Assembly: GCF_036227105.1 (NCBI RefSeq)
Contig: NZ_CP109434.1
Span: 3,972,001-4,036,000, forward strand
Origin: Amycolatopsis sp. NBC_01488
GTDB lineage: Bacteria > Actinomycetota > Actinomycetes > Mycobacteriales > Pseudonocardiaceae
Direction: 5' to 3'
DNA: 64,000 nt
In this document: piece after piece, positions 1 to 8,130 of the stretch
How positions within the stretch are numbered: the stretch's first letter is position 1
How the letters are laid out: each line of letters opens with the position of its first letter
Program-made: the position numbers and the translations under genes
The notes under the pieces: model-generated
Seen by the model: only the letters and a program-made list of their open reading frames with translations
What the model was told of the DNA's origin: nothing
Database searches by the model: none

Positions 1-113
1 CCGCGCCGGCCGCCGGCAAGAGAGTTCTTGAGCACCAGGGCGGTGTCCGGCCCCGGCACGATGAGCACGAGCAGCACGAAGAGCACGTAGGTGCCGTACG
101 TTCCCCAGGTCAT
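1..113 (-). CDS. LysE/RhtB-family amino-acid exporter, 5' part only
   Basis: The first 37 codons of a LysE-type exporter run off the left edge of the window. The translation opens MTWGTYGTYV, continues with a hydrophobic helix and has the family signature PGPDT at residues 20-24, in exactly the same place as in the two genes behind it. It is therefore the third and last visible member of a tandem array read leftwards. LysE/RhtB proteins export amino acids or homoserine derivatives through the cytoplasmic membrane; the substrate here cannot be told. The gap to the preceding gene is about 55 bases, so co-transcription is likely. Confidence 0.8.
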   Translation of the reverse strand, partial: MTWGTYGTYVLFVLLVLIVPGPDTALVLKNSLAGGRR

Positions 114-167
114 CGGCCCAGGCTAGGACGGCGGCACGGGCAGCTGCCGCGAGTTCCGGATGGTGGA

Positions 168-791
168 TCAGCCTTCGAGGGCCAACGCCGCGCCGAAGCC
201 GAGCAGCGCGGTGCCGGTGACGCCGTCCAGCGTACGGCGCACCCGGCGGCGGCCCAGCCAGCCGCGGACCCGGTGCACGAACAGCAGCAGCACCACCTGC
301 CACACCACCCCGAGCGCCGCGACCGTGTACGCCAGCAGGAGCGAGTCGCCGAGGGTCGACGACGGCGTGAGGAACTGCGGCAGCACCGACAGGTACAGCA
401 CGATCACCTTGGGGTTGGTGATGTTCGACAGGAACCCTTCACGGAACCGGCGTCCCCGCGACGCCCGAGCGCGGCGGACGTCGTCGAGCGCTTCGTAGTC
501 GCCGCGCCACGCGCCACGCAAAGCCTGGATCCCCAGGAAAACCAGGTAAGCCGCGCCCAGCCACTTCACCGTCTCGAACAGCGGCTGGTAGCGCGTGATC
601 ACCGCACCGAGGCCGAGCGCGGCCGCCGTGCCCTGGAGGAAGTTCGCGACGCTGATGCCCGCGCACGCCCAGCCCCCGCCGCGCGCGCCGCCCGTCAGGG
701 CGTTCTTCAGCACGACCATCGTGTCCGGACCGGGCATCATCGCCAGGAACGCCATCATCCCGGCGAACCCCAGGTAGGTGCTCCACGTCAT
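168..791 (-). CDS. LysE/RhtB-family translocator, second of array
   Basis: This 207-residue polytopic membrane protein has the LysE-family layout: an N-terminal helix ending in PGPDT (residues 20-24), the VLKNAL motif, about six hydrophobic segments, a mid-protein SNITNPKV stretch and LSVLPQFL. The start ATG shares one base with the stop of the preceding gene (TGATG), which indicates translational coupling. The C-terminal third is almost identical to that of the preceding gene (HRVR-WLGRRRVRRTLDGVTGTA), so the two are recent duplicates. Family role: efflux of amino acids or related metabolites. The real substrate is unknown, and no regulator of the LysG type lies beside it in the window. Confidence 0.85.
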   Translation of the reverse strand: MTWSTYLGFAGMMAFLAMMPGPDTMVVLKNALTGGARGGGWACAGISVANFLQGTAAALGLGAVITRYQPLFETVKWLGAAYLVFLGIQALRGAWRGDYEALDDVRRARASRGRRFREGFLSNITNPKVIVLYLSVLPQFLTPSSTLGDSLLLAYTVAALGVVWQVVLLLFVHRVRGWLGRRRVRRTLDGVTGTALLGFGAALALEG

Positions 792-1414
792 CAGGACTCG
801 CACGCGAGGGCGGCGCCGAACCCGAGCAGCGCGGTGCCGGTGACGCCGTCCAGCGTGCGGCGCACCCGGCGACGGCCCAGCCACGCGCGGACGCGGTGCA
901 CGAACACCAGCAGCACCAGCAGCCACAGCCCGCCGAGCACCGCGACGGTGTAGGCCAGCACCAGCGAGTCCCCGATGCTCGACGCCGGCGTCAGGAACTG
1001 CGGCAGCACGGACAGGTACAGCACCAGCACCTTCGGGTTCGTGATGTTGGAGAGGAGCCCTTCGCGGAAGCGCCGGAACCCGCCGCCGCGGCGGCGCTGG
1101 ACCTGCTCGACGACGTCGTAGTTCCCGCGGAACGCCCCGCGCAGCGCCTGGAAGCCGAGGAAGCCGAGGTAGGCCGCGCCGACCCACTTCAGCGCGAGGA
1201 ACACCGGCTGCGACCGGGCGATGAGGACGCCGAGCCCGAGCGCCGCGGCGCTGCCCTGGACGGCGTTGCCGGTGAAGATGCCCAGCGAGGCGAGCAGCCC
1301 GCCGCGGAACCCGCCGGAGAGCGCGTTCTTCAGCATCACCATCGTGTCCGGGCCCGGTGCGAGCACGATCAGGACCACGATGACCAGGTAACTCCCGTAA
1401 GCACTCCACGTCAC
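791..1414 (-). CDS. LysE/RhtB-family translocator, first of array
   Basis: This is the lead gene of the exporter array, 207 residues from a GTG start (VTWSAYG), chosen because it places PGPDT at residues 20-24 exactly as in the two downstream copies. An upstream ATG at 1438 would add eight unconserved residues. It has the hydrophobic helices and SNITNPKV and LSVLPQFL motifs of RhtB-type exporters, which move amino acids or homoserine lactone-like compounds out of the cell. Its stop overlaps the next start by one base. The roughly 170 bases upstream, before the divergent PH-domain gene, should hold the promoter. Confidence 0.85.
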   Translation of the reverse strand: MTWSAYGSYLVIVVLIVLAPGPDTMVMLKNALSGGFRGGLLASLGIFTGNAVQGSAAALGLGVLIARSQPVFLALKWVGAAYLGFLGFQALRGAFRGNYDVVEQVQRRRGGGFRRFREGLLSNITNPKVLVLYLSVLPQFLTPASSIGDSLVLAYTVAVLGGLWLLVLLVFVHRVRAWLGRRRVRRTLDGVTGTALLGFGAALACES

Positions 1415-1583
1415 GGCTGTCCACGCTAATCGACGCACACCCGCGCGGTCTCGCGGATTTCGGTCACACAGTTGGCAGCCCGATCTCGTGCTCCGCGCGA
1501 TCGATCACGCACAGAGGGTGTACGAGCACGTGCGGCGCGCGCGGAACTCGGCGGGAGAGGCCACGGCAGAGTAGTGTTCGGCC

Positions 1584-2105
1584 ATGTCAGCAGGGGAAAT
1601 CGAGCTTCTACCCGGTGAGCGCGTGCTCTGGGCGGGAGAGCCGGTCCAGCGCCCGTGGTACGTCGCCGCGGACGGGGTGATCGCCCCTGCCGGACTCGTC
1701 CTCGCCGCCGCCGCGCTCTGGTTCCTGCTGGTGAAGCAGCCCAGCGGGGGCGCCATGGCCGGGATCGTCGTGGTGCTGGTGATCGGGCTGTACGGCGCCG
1801 TCGGCCGTTCCGTCGTCCGGTACCTCGCGCTCGGGCGCACGACGTACGCCGTGACCGACAGCCGGATCATCGCGCGTTCCGGGCTGTTCCGGCAGAAGGA
1901 GCGCGCCAGCGAGCTGGCCGGGCTGTCGGCACCGGTCCTCAAGCCGGGCCCGTCGCGCACCGGCACCCTCTCGTTCGCCGGACCCGGGACCGTGACGCTG
2001 ATCGGCGTCGGCGAGCCGAAGCGCGTCCGCGACCTGCTCACCAAGGCCATCGACGAGGCGAAGTCGCGCCAGGCCCCGCCGGAGCCGGACAGCTCCGCCG
2101 CCTGA
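1584..2105 (+). CDS. PH-domain (bPH2-like) membrane protein
   Basis: A 173-residue protein with two adjacent transmembrane helices (about residues 30-50 and 57-78) followed by a soluble segment opening RTTYAVTDSRIIARSGLF, the hallmark of the bacterial pleckstrin-homology-like (bPH2/DUF304-type) domain. Such proteins sit in the cytoplasmic membrane with the PH-like domain facing the cytoplasm; their biochemical role is mostly unknown. The start ATG is preceded by a short leader and stands divergently from the LysE array. The C-terminal tail after residue 155 is charged and proline-rich. I would call it confidently as a PH-domain protein but not give a function. Confidence 0.8.
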   Translation: MSAGEIELLPGERVLWAGEPVQRPWYVAADGVIAPAGLVLAAAALWFLLVKQPSGGAMAGIVVVLVIGLYGAVGRSVVRYLALGRTTYAVTDSRIIARSGLFRQKERASELAGLSAPVLKPGPSRTGTLSFAGPGTVTLIGVGEPKRVRDLLTKAIDEAKSRQAPPEPDSSAA

Positions 2106-2197
2106 GGGCAACCGTCACCCGGACGTGTCCGATTGCACTGCCACCCCAAGTTACCGGTCGGTACACTCGACGAAACGTCCACCGCCGGAGGTGCCCA

Positions 2198-4213
2198 GTG
2201 CCGTACCCAACGGACCACGAGCGAGACCGACCGTGGGTGATGCGGACCTACGCGGGGCACTCTTCCGCGGCCGCGTCGAACGAGCTCTACCGCCGCAACC
2301 TCGCGAAGGGGCAGACCGGCCTTTCCGTCGCCTTCGACCTGCCCACCCAGACCGGCTACGACCCGGACCACCAGCTTTCGCGCGGCGAGGTCGGCAAGGT
2401 CGGCGTGCCGGTGTCGCACATCGGCGACATGCGGCGGCTCTTCGACGGCATCCCGCTGGCCGAGGCGAACACGTCGATGACGATCAACGCGCCGGCCATG
2501 TGGCTGCTCGCGCTGTACGTCTCCGTGGCGCGCGAGCAGGCCGAAGCCGAAGGCCGGGACGTCGACGAAGTGCTCGCGAAGCTCACCGGCACCACGCAGA
2601 ACGACATCATCAAGGAATACCTGTCCCGCGGGACCTACATCTTCCCGCCGGGGCCGAGCCTGCGGCTGATCACCGACATGATCGCGTGGACCGTGCACCA
2701 CGTGCCGAAGTGGAACCCGATCAACATCTGCAGCTACCACCTGCAGGAAGCCGGCGCGACGCCGACGCAGGAGGTCGCCTACGCGCTGTGCACCGCGATC
2801 GCCGTGCTCGACGCCGTCCGCGACTCCGGGCAGGTCGACGCGGCCGACATGGCCAAGGTCGTCGCGCGGATCTCGTTCTTCGTCAACGCCGGCGTCCGGT
2901 TCGTCGAAGAGATGGCCAAGATGCGCGCGTTCACCGCGCTCTGGGACGAGCTCACGCGGGATCGTTACGGCGTAACGGATCCCAAGGCGCGTCGGCTCCG
3001 CTACGGCGTCCAGGTCAACTCGCTCGGGCTCACCGAAGCCCAGCCGGAGAACAACGTCCAGCGGATCGTGCTGGAGATGCTGGCCGTGTCGCTCAGCCGC
3101 GGCGCCCGCGCCCGCGCGATCCAGCTGCCCGCCTGGAACGAGGCGCTCGGCCTGCCCCGGCCGTGGGACCAGCAGTGGGCGCTGCGGATGCAGCAGGTGC
3201 TCGCGTTCGAGACGGACCTGCTGGAGTACGAGGACATCTTCGACGGCTCGCACGTCATCCAGGCCAAGGTCGACGAGATCATGACCGGCGCGCGTGCAGA
3301 AATCGCCCGCGTGCAGGACCTCGGCGGTGCGGTCGCCGCCGTCGAGAGCGGCTACATGAAGTCGCAGCTCGTCGGGTCGCTCGCCGAATACCGCCGCGGG
3401 ATGGAGAACGGCGAGCGGATCCTGGTCGGCGTCAACAAGTTCGAGACGACCGAGCCGTCGCCGTTGCAGGCCGAGGGCGCGAAGGCGATCGAGACGATCG
3501 ACCCCGCCGTCGAGAAGGCCGCCGTCACCGCGATCGAAGAATGGCGTACCCACCGCGACAACGACGCCGTCGAACGAACCCTGACGGCCTTGAAGGAACG
3601 CGCGCGGACCACGGAAAACCTCTTCGAGTCCACTGTGGACTGCGCGCGGGCCGGCGTGACCACCGGCGAATGGGCCGGTGCGCTGCGCGAGGTGTTCGGT
3701 GAATACCGGGCACCCACCGGGGTTTCCGCGGCCCCGGGCGGCAGCGGCGACCCCGAGATCGAACGCGTTCGCGCCCGAGTCCGGGAAACCGAAGCCGAAC
3801 TCGGCGAGCGGCTGCGGATCCTGGTCGGCAAGCCGGGGCTCGACGGCCACTCCAACGGCGCCGAGCAGGTCGCCGTCCGCGCCCGCGACGTCGGCTTCGA
3901 GGTCGTCTACCAGGGCATCCGGCTGACGCCCGAGCAGATCGTCGCGGCCGCCGTGCAGGAGGGCGTGCACGTCGTCGGGCTGTCCGTGCTCTCCGGCTCG
4001 CACCTCGAGGTCGTCCCGAACGTCGTCGACGGCCTGCGCGCCGCCGGCGCCGGGGACGTGCCGGTGATCGTCGGCGGCATCATCCCGCCGGACGACGCCG
4101 CGCTGCTGACCGAACGCGGCATCGCCCGGGTGTTCACGCCCAAGGACTACGAGCTGACCGGGATCATGGACGGCATCGTCTCGCTGGTCCGGGAGCGCAA
4201 CGGGCTCAGCTGA
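2198..4213 (+). CDS. meaA: Ethylmalonyl-CoA mutase (MeaA-type), B12-dependent
   Basis: The 671-residue protein has the two parts of acyl-CoA mutases on one chain: a TIM-barrel substrate domain (RTYAGHSSA, TGLSVAFDLPTQTGYD, SMTINAPAMW, FFVNAGVRFVEEMAKMRAF, SLTEAQPENN-like) and a C-terminal cobalamin domain with DxHxxG near residues 547-552, SVLSGSH and VGGIIPP. The opening RPWVMRTYAGHS and the NSLGLTEAQPENNVQRIV stretch resemble the MeaA/Ecm branch rather than the heterodimeric methylmalonyl-CoA mutase. Expected reaction: (2R)-ethylmalonyl-CoA to methylsuccinyl-CoA in the ethylmalonyl-CoA pathway. The GTG start is fixed by a GGAGG six bases upstream. No ccr or other pathway gene lies in the window. 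Its end overlaps the convergent hydrolase by 8 bases. Confidence 0.9.
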   Translation: MPYPTDHERDRPWVMRTYAGHSSAAASNELYRRNLAKGQTGLSVAFDLPTQTGYDPDHQLSRGEVGKVGVPVSHIGDMRRLFDGIPLAEANTSMTINAPAMWLLALYVSVAREQAEAEGRDVDEVLAKLTGTTQNDIIKEYLSRGTYIFPPGPSLRLITDMIAWTVHHVPKWNPINICSYHLQEAGATPTQEVAYALCTAIAVLDAVRDSGQVDAADMAKVVARISFFVNAGVRFVEEMAKMRAFTALWDELTRDRYGVTDPKARRLRYGVQVNSLGLTEAQPENNVQRIVLEMLAVSLSRGARARAIQLPAWNEALGLPRPWDQQWALRMQQVLAFETDLLEYEDIFDGSHVIQAKVDEIMTGARAEIARVQDLGGAVAAVESGYMKSQLVGSLAEYRRGMENGERILVGVNKFETTEPSPLQAEGAKAIETIDPAVEKAAVTAIEEWRTHRDNDAVERTLTALKERARTTENLFESTVDCARAGVTTGEWAGALREVFGEYRAPTGVSAAPGGSGDPEIERVRARVRETEAELGERLRILVGKPGLDGHSNGAEQVAVRARDVGFEVVYQGIRLTPEQIVAAAVQEGVHVVGLSVLSGSHLEVVPNVVDGLRAAGAGDVPVIVGGIIPPDDAALLTERGIARVFTPKDYELTGIMDGIVSLVRERNGLS

Positions 4214-4748
4214 GCCCGGCCAGGACGTCCTTCGTGGACTTCACGGTGGCGAACTGGTTCGCCAGGTTCGCCGCCGTGACGCGGTACAGCTCGTCGGCGG
4301 TCACCTCCGGGAGGTCGAACGTGAACGTCGCGTCGAGGGCGAAAGTGACGTCGTAGCCGAGGTTCCCGCCCATCCGCGCGGTGGTCTCGCAGCAGAAGTT
4401 CGTCTGGATGCCGGCCAGGACGAAGCTTGTGATGCCGCGCTTGCGCAACCACGCGTCGAGGTCGACGTCGCCGATGAAGGCCGAGTTGACCTGCTTCCCG
4501 AACACCAGGTCCGGGCGCGCGCCGTCGAGTTCGGGCTTGAAGTCGTTGCCCGGCTGCCCGGGCCGCAGCGGCGAGTCCGGCTTGACGGAGTCGTGGTGCA
4601 CGAGGACCACCGGGAGCCGTCGCTCCTGCCACGCGTCGAGCAGGGCCTTCATGTTCGCTTCGGCGCCGGGGTTGTTGCGCGGGCCCCAGAAGGCCGCGTC
4701 GTCGAACCCGCGCTGGACGTCGATCAGGATGAGTGCCGTTTCGGTCAT
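4206..4748 (-). CDS. Isochorismatase-family cysteine hydrolase
   Basis: This 180-residue protein carries the family's catalytic triad: Asp10 in LILIDVQRGF, Lys85 in VFGKQVNSAF and Cys119 in TNFCCETTAR. Family members hydrolyse isochorismate, nicotinamide, ureas or peroxyureidoacrylate through a covalent Cys intermediate; the typical PncA metal site is absent, so nicotinamidase is unlikely, especially as a clear PncA lies elsewhere in the window. Two adjacent cysteines (119-120) are present and the first aligns with the nucleophile. It is convergent with meaA and overlaps it by 8 bases, and it is divergent from the GlxA-type regulator, which might control it. The substrate is not known. Confidence 0.8.
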   Translation of the reverse strand: MTETALILIDVQRGFDDAAFWGPRNNPGAEANMKALLDAWQERRLPVVLVHHDSVKPDSPLRPGQPGNDFKPELDGARPDLVFGKQVNSAFIGDVDLDAWLRKRGITSFVLAGIQTNFCCETTARMGGNLGYDVTFALDATFTFDLPEVTADELYRVTAANLANQFATVKSTKDVLAGLS

Positions 4749-4819
4749 GACGTCGAGTTTCGCGGGCCTCGTGCCCGCAGGGGAGTGGCAGAAGACGCGC
4801 GATGCGGTACTTTCCTGCC

Positions 4820-5782
4820 ATGCGCACCATCGGCGTTCTGCTCCTGCCGGGCACCCGGATGTTCGACCTCGCGGTGATCGGCGAGGTCTGGGGCCAGGAC
4901 CGCACCGACAGCGGGATCGGCCCGTTCACCGTGCGGCTGTGCAGCCCAGGCCGGGTGCGCACGGCCGTCTCGCCGTTCGGCGACGTCGCGGCCACGCACG
5001 GGCTCGCCGGGCTCGACGGCTGCGACCTCGTCCTAGCGCCCGGCCGCGACGACCCGCTGGCGCCCGTGCCGGCCGCCGCGGTCGCCGCGTTGCGCCGCGC
5101 CCACCGGGACGGGCGCACGGTCGCGGGGCTGTGCTCCGGCGCGTTCACGCTGGCCGCCGCCGGCCTGCTCGACGGCCGCCCGGCGACCACGCACTGGCGC
5201 GACTTCGACGCCCTGACCCGCGTCGCGCCGCGGGCGGACCTCCAGCGCGACGTGCTCTACACCGACGACGGCGGCGTCCTGACCTCGGCGGGCGTCGTCG
5301 GCGGCCTCGACCTCTGCCTGTACCTGGTCCGCCGCGACCACGGCGCGGACGTCGCCGCCGCCCTCGCGCGGCGGCTGGTGATGCCCCCGGCGCGGGAAGG
5401 CGGGCAGCGGCAGTACGTCGACAACCCGTTGCCTCCGGCGGCTTCCCAGCCCGGCGTGGCGTCCACAATGGACTGGGCGCTGGCGCGGCTCGGGGACGGC
5501 ATCGGCGTCGAGGACCTCGTCGGGCACGCACGGATGAGCGAGCGAACGTTCCACCGCGAGTTCGCCGCGGCCACCGGCGTCACGCCGGGGCGCTGGCTGC
5601 GCGTCCAGCGCGTCCGGCTCGCGCAACAGCTCCTGGAGACGACGTCGTTGCCGGTCGACCGCGTGGCCGAGCGGTCCGGGCTGGGTACGGCCGCGAACCT
5701 GCGACGCCGGATGCACGCCGAAGTCGGCGTCGGCCCGGACAGCTATCGGCGCACATTCCGAAGGGTTACCGTCGAGGCATGA
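4820..5782 (+). CDS. GlxA-type transcriptional regulator (DJ-1/PfpI plus AraC)
   Basis: The 320-residue product joins an N-terminal DJ-1/PfpI-like domain (IGVLLLPGTRMFDLAVIGEV, GLCSGAFTLAAAGLLDGR with the elbow Cys, TDDGGVLTSAGVVGG) to a C-terminal pair of AraC helix-turn-helix motifs (ERTFHREFAAATG, VAERSGLGTAANLRRRM). This is the GlxA/FtrA regulator layout. An ATG six codons upstream at 4802 is possible, but the 4820 start matches where the family begins. The stop overlaps the enoyl-CoA hydratase start by four bases (ATGA), so the two are translated together, and the divergent cysteine hydrolase is a further likely target. The effector is unknown. Confidence 0.85.
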   Translation: MRTIGVLLLPGTRMFDLAVIGEVWGQDRTDSGIGPFTVRLCSPGRVRTAVSPFGDVAATHGLAGLDGCDLVLAPGRDDPLAPVPAAAVAALRRAHRDGRTVAGLCSGAFTLAAAGLLDGRPATTHWRDFDALTRVAPRADLQRDVLYTDDGGVLTSAGVVGGLDLCLYLVRRDHGADVAAALARRLVMPPAREGGQRQYVDNPLPPAASQPGVASTMDWALARLGDGIGVEDLVGHARMSERTFHREFAAATGVTPGRWLRVQRVRLAQQLLETTSLPVDRVAERSGLGTAANLRRRMHAEVGVGPDSYRRTFRRVTVEA

Positions 5783-6552
5783 CCGAGTACGAACACATCC
5801 TGGTCAAGCGGGACGGCGACACCGTCACGATCACCATGAACCGCGCGGCGCGGCGCAACTCGCTCTCCGCGGACCACCTGGCCGAGCTGCTCGCGGCGGT
5901 CCGCGAGGCGGGGACGTCCGACGCGACCGGCATCGTGCTGGCCGGCGCCGGGCCCGTGTTCTCCGCCGGGCACGACTTCGGCGACGTCGCCGCGCGCGAC
6001 CTGATGGGCGTGCGCGAGCTGCTCACGTTGTGCACGGACCTGATGAAGACGATGCAGTCGGTGCCGCAGGTGGTCATCGCGCGGGTGCACGGCCTGGCGA
6101 CCGCCGCGGGGTGCCAGCTCGTGGCGTCGTGCGACCTCGCGATCGCGGCCGAATCGGCCGGCTTCGCGCTGCCCGGCGGCAAGGGCGGCTGGTTCTGCCA
6201 CACGCCGGCGGTCCCGGTGGCGCGCTCGATCGGCCGCAAGCGCCTGATGGAACTGGCGCTGACCGGCGACGTCATCGACGCGCCCACCGCTTTGGAATGG
6301 GGGCTGGTCAACCGCGTCGTCCCCGACGAGCAGCTCGACGACGCCGTCGCCGAGCTGCTGGGGCGGGCGACGCGCGGCAGCAGGGCCAGCAAGTCGATGG
6401 GCAAGGTCACGCTGTACGCCCAGCTCGACCGGCCCGAGACCGACGCCTACGCGATCGCGCTGGAGGTCATGGCTTCGGCGTCGCAGCTGCCCGGCGCCCG
6501 CGAAGGCATGGCGGCGTTCCTGGAGAAGCGCAAGCCCTCCTGGCCTGACTGA
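5779..6552 (+). CDS. Enoyl-CoA hydratase/isomerase family protein
   Basis: A crotonase-fold protein of 257 residues, the usual length. Visible elements are the oxyanion-hole segments AGPVFSAGHDF and HGLATAAGCQLVASCDLAIA, followed by the ALTGDVIDAPTALEWGLVNRVV block. The catalytic glutamates of true enoyl-CoA hydratases are not evident at the second position (GGKGGWFCHTPAVP instead of an E-containing stretch). The protein resembles the ECHDC3-like branch whose reaction is unclear. It overlaps the preceding GlxA-type regulator by four bases. A role in acyl-CoA turnover is inferred from family only; substrate cannot be named. Confidence 0.8.
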   Translation: MTEYEHILVKRDGDTVTITMNRAARRNSLSADHLAELLAAVREAGTSDATGIVLAGAGPVFSAGHDFGDVAARDLMGVRELLTLCTDLMKTMQSVPQVVIARVHGLATAAGCQLVASCDLAIAAESAGFALPGGKGGWFCHTPAVPVARSIGRKRLMELALTGDVIDAPTALEWGLVNRVVPDEQLDDAVAELLGRATRGSRASKSMGKVTLYAQLDRPETDAYAIALEVMASASQLPGAREGMAAFLEKRKPSWPD

Positions 6553-6592
6553 TCCCGCCGCTGCCCGGCGAGTTCGTCGTGGCCGCCGACCG

Positions 6593-6609
6593 TACCATAC
6601 GGTATGGTA
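6593..6609. promoter_or_regulatory. Perfect 8+1+8 operator palindrome at tetR start
   Basis: The sequence TACCATAC-G-GTATGGTA is a perfect inverted repeat with a one-base centre. It ends on the A of an in-frame ATG six bases before the proposed start of the TetR gene. A TetR dimer bound here would block its own transcription or translation, so autoregulation is the simplest reading. The AT-rich half sites stand out from the roughly 70 percent GC surroundings. Binding by the adjacent regulator is inferred, not shown. Confidence 0.75.
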
Positions 6610-6614
6610 TGGCC

Positions 6615-7115
6615 ATGGCGAGCAAGCGGGACTGGCTGGACGCGGGGTTGGTGCTGCTGGCGGAGCGGGGCGCGCCGTCGGTGACCATCGAGCGGCTGAC
6701 CGAGCGGCTCGGCCTGTCGAAAGGCTCCTTCTACCACCACTTCAAGGGCATGGGCGGCTACCGGACCGCCTTGCTGGAGCACTTCGAAGCCGAACGCACG
6801 ACCCGGTTCGTGGAGCAGGCCGAGGCGGCGGAGGGTGACCGGCTGGGCGCGTTGCTGAAGCTCGTCCTCGCGCCGGGGCCCGGGCCGGAACTGGAGATCG
6901 CCATCCGGGCGTGGGCCCTGCAGGACGCCGAAGCGCGGGCGGTGCAGGAGCGCGTCGACCGCACCCGGGTGGCCTACCTGACCGAGATCAGCGGCGATGC
7001 CGGCCTCGCGCAGGCGCTGTACCTGATCGTCGTCGGCGCCGGGCAGGTCGTCCCGCCGCTGTCCGGGCGGCAGCTCAAGAGTGCGTTGGAACTCGTGCTG
7101 GGGAGACGGAAATGA
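6615..7115 (+). CDS. TetR/AcrR-family transcriptional regulator
   Basis: This 166-residue regulator begins MASKRDWLDAGLVLLAERG and has a TetR helix-turn-helix at about residues 22-45 (TIERLTERLGLSKGSFYHHF). The remaining helical domain would bind a ligand. The ATG at 6615 is preferred to upstream ATGs at 6579 and 6609 because it gives the standard TetR N-terminus. A perfect palindrome overlaps the leader. Its stop overlaps the start of the next gene by four bases, so the regulator and the DUF2867 protein form an operon. The ligand is unknown. Confidence 0.85.
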   Translation: MASKRDWLDAGLVLLAERGAPSVTIERLTERLGLSKGSFYHHFKGMGGYRTALLEHFEAERTTRFVEQAEAAEGDRLGALLKLVLAPGPGPELEIAIRAWALQDAEARAVQERVDRTRVAYLTEISGDAGLAQALYLIVVGAGQVVPPLSGRQLKSALELVLGRRK

Positions 7116-7576
7116 CCGAACCTTTTGCCGACGGCGCGGATTACGTCGAGTTCAAGGAGATCGAGAGCGAGAACAGCCTGCGCGAATTCGTCGCGGGCGT
7201 CTTCGGCTGGTCGCCCGCCTGGGTGAAGGCCCTGTTCGGCGTCCGGTACCTGCTCGCCAAGGCGCTGCGGCTGGACACCGCGTCCGTGCCGCGGTCCGGC
7301 CGGCTACGACCCGAAGACGTCGGGTTCGCCCCCGGCGACCGGGTCGCGTTCTTCACCGTCCGGGCCGGTGATCCGGACCGCTACCTGGTCGCGGGCGTGG
7401 ACGACAGTCACCTGACCGGGTACCTGACGGTCGAAGCCGTGCCCCGCGGCTTCCGGCTCGGCACGCTCGTGCACTTCCACAACCGCGTCGGCCCGGCCTA
7501 CTTCGCGCTCATCAAGCCGTTCCACCACCTGGTGATCCGGGGGATGCTCAAGGCCGGTGCCGCTCGACCAGCATGA
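7112..7576 (+). CDS. DUF2867-like protein
   Basis: The 154-residue product has the conserved core GDRVAFFTVRAGDPDRYLVAGVDDSHLTG..LTVEAV followed by [28 protein letters not shown], which matches DUF2867-type proteins, a family without a known reaction. No signal peptide or clear membrane segment is present. It is translationally coupled (ATGA) to the TetR gene and so is probably repressed by it. Its last 29 bases overlap the end of the convergent Nudix gene, an unusually long overlap for this window. Confidence 0.7.
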   Translation: MTEPFADGADYVEFKEIESENSLREFVAGVFGWSPAWVKALFGVRYLLAKALRLDTASVPRSGRLRPEDVGFAPGDRVAFFTVRAGDPDRYLVAGVDDSHLTGYLTVEAVPRGFRLGTLVHFHNRVGPAYFALIKPFHHLVIRGMLKAGAARPA

Positions 7577-8093
7577 GCTGCGCCCACGCGGCGATCGACT
7601 GCGCGTCGGTGATCTCCCCGGCCAGGATCATCTTCTCGAGATCGGCACGCGCGAACCACGCGCTGCGCATGTCCTGCTCCTCGTGCTCGCGTTCCGGCTC
7701 GCCTTCGGTGATGTCCGTGGCGAGGAACACCCAGCCGCGCTGGCTGCTCATGCCGGCGGCGACGTCGAGCTTGCCGAGCGGGGTCATCGAGCCGGCGCGC
7801 AGGCCCGTCTCCTCGCGCAGTTCGCGCGCGGCCAGCTCGGCGGGCGGCACGTCGGCCAGGCCGGGCGCCGTGCCCTGCGGGAACTCCCAACGCCGTTCGC
7901 CGAGCGGGTAGCGGAACTGCTCGACCAGCCGGAACCGGTCGCCGTCCTGGGCGATGACGAGCGCGTAGTCCGGCTTGTCGATCACGCCGTAGACACCGGC
8001 CGAGCCGTCCGGGCGGCGGATGTCGTCCTCCCGCACGGTCATCCAGTTGTTCCGGTACACCTCGCGGGACGCGACACGCTGAATGGGGTCCAC
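7548..8093 (-). CDS. Nudix hydrolase
   Basis: A 181-residue Nudix protein, probably acting on a nucleoside diphosphate-sugar or ADP-ribose-like substrate by analogy to the ADP-ribose pyrophosphatase branch ([18 protein letters not shown] before the box). The metal-binding core of the Nudix box is intact at residues 90-98 (RELREETGL). The upstream part of the box is degenerate: the usual Gly and Glu of the GX5EX7REUXEEXGU pattern are not in register (residue 82 is Val where Glu is expected). The start ATG is close to the divergent nucS gene. Precise substrate cannot be assigned. Confidence 0.85.
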   Translation of the reverse strand: MDPIQRVASREVYRNNWMTVREDDIRRPDGSAGVYGVIDKPDYALVIAQDGDRFRLVEQFRYPLGERRWEFPQGTAPGLADVPPAELAARELREETGLRAGSMTPLGKLDVAAGMSSQRGWVFLATDITEGEPEREHEEQDMRSAWFARADLEKMILAGEITDAQSIAAWAQLMLVERHRP

Positions 8094-8130
8094 GCACCCA
8101 GTATCACCGACCCTGTCCTACCCTCCTCGG

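Noticed and set aside
2198..4748. Part of an ethylmalonyl-CoA pathway gene cluster.
   Set aside because: Only meaA is present; no crotonyl-CoA carboxylase/reductase, mesaconyl hydratase or epimerase gene lies in the window.
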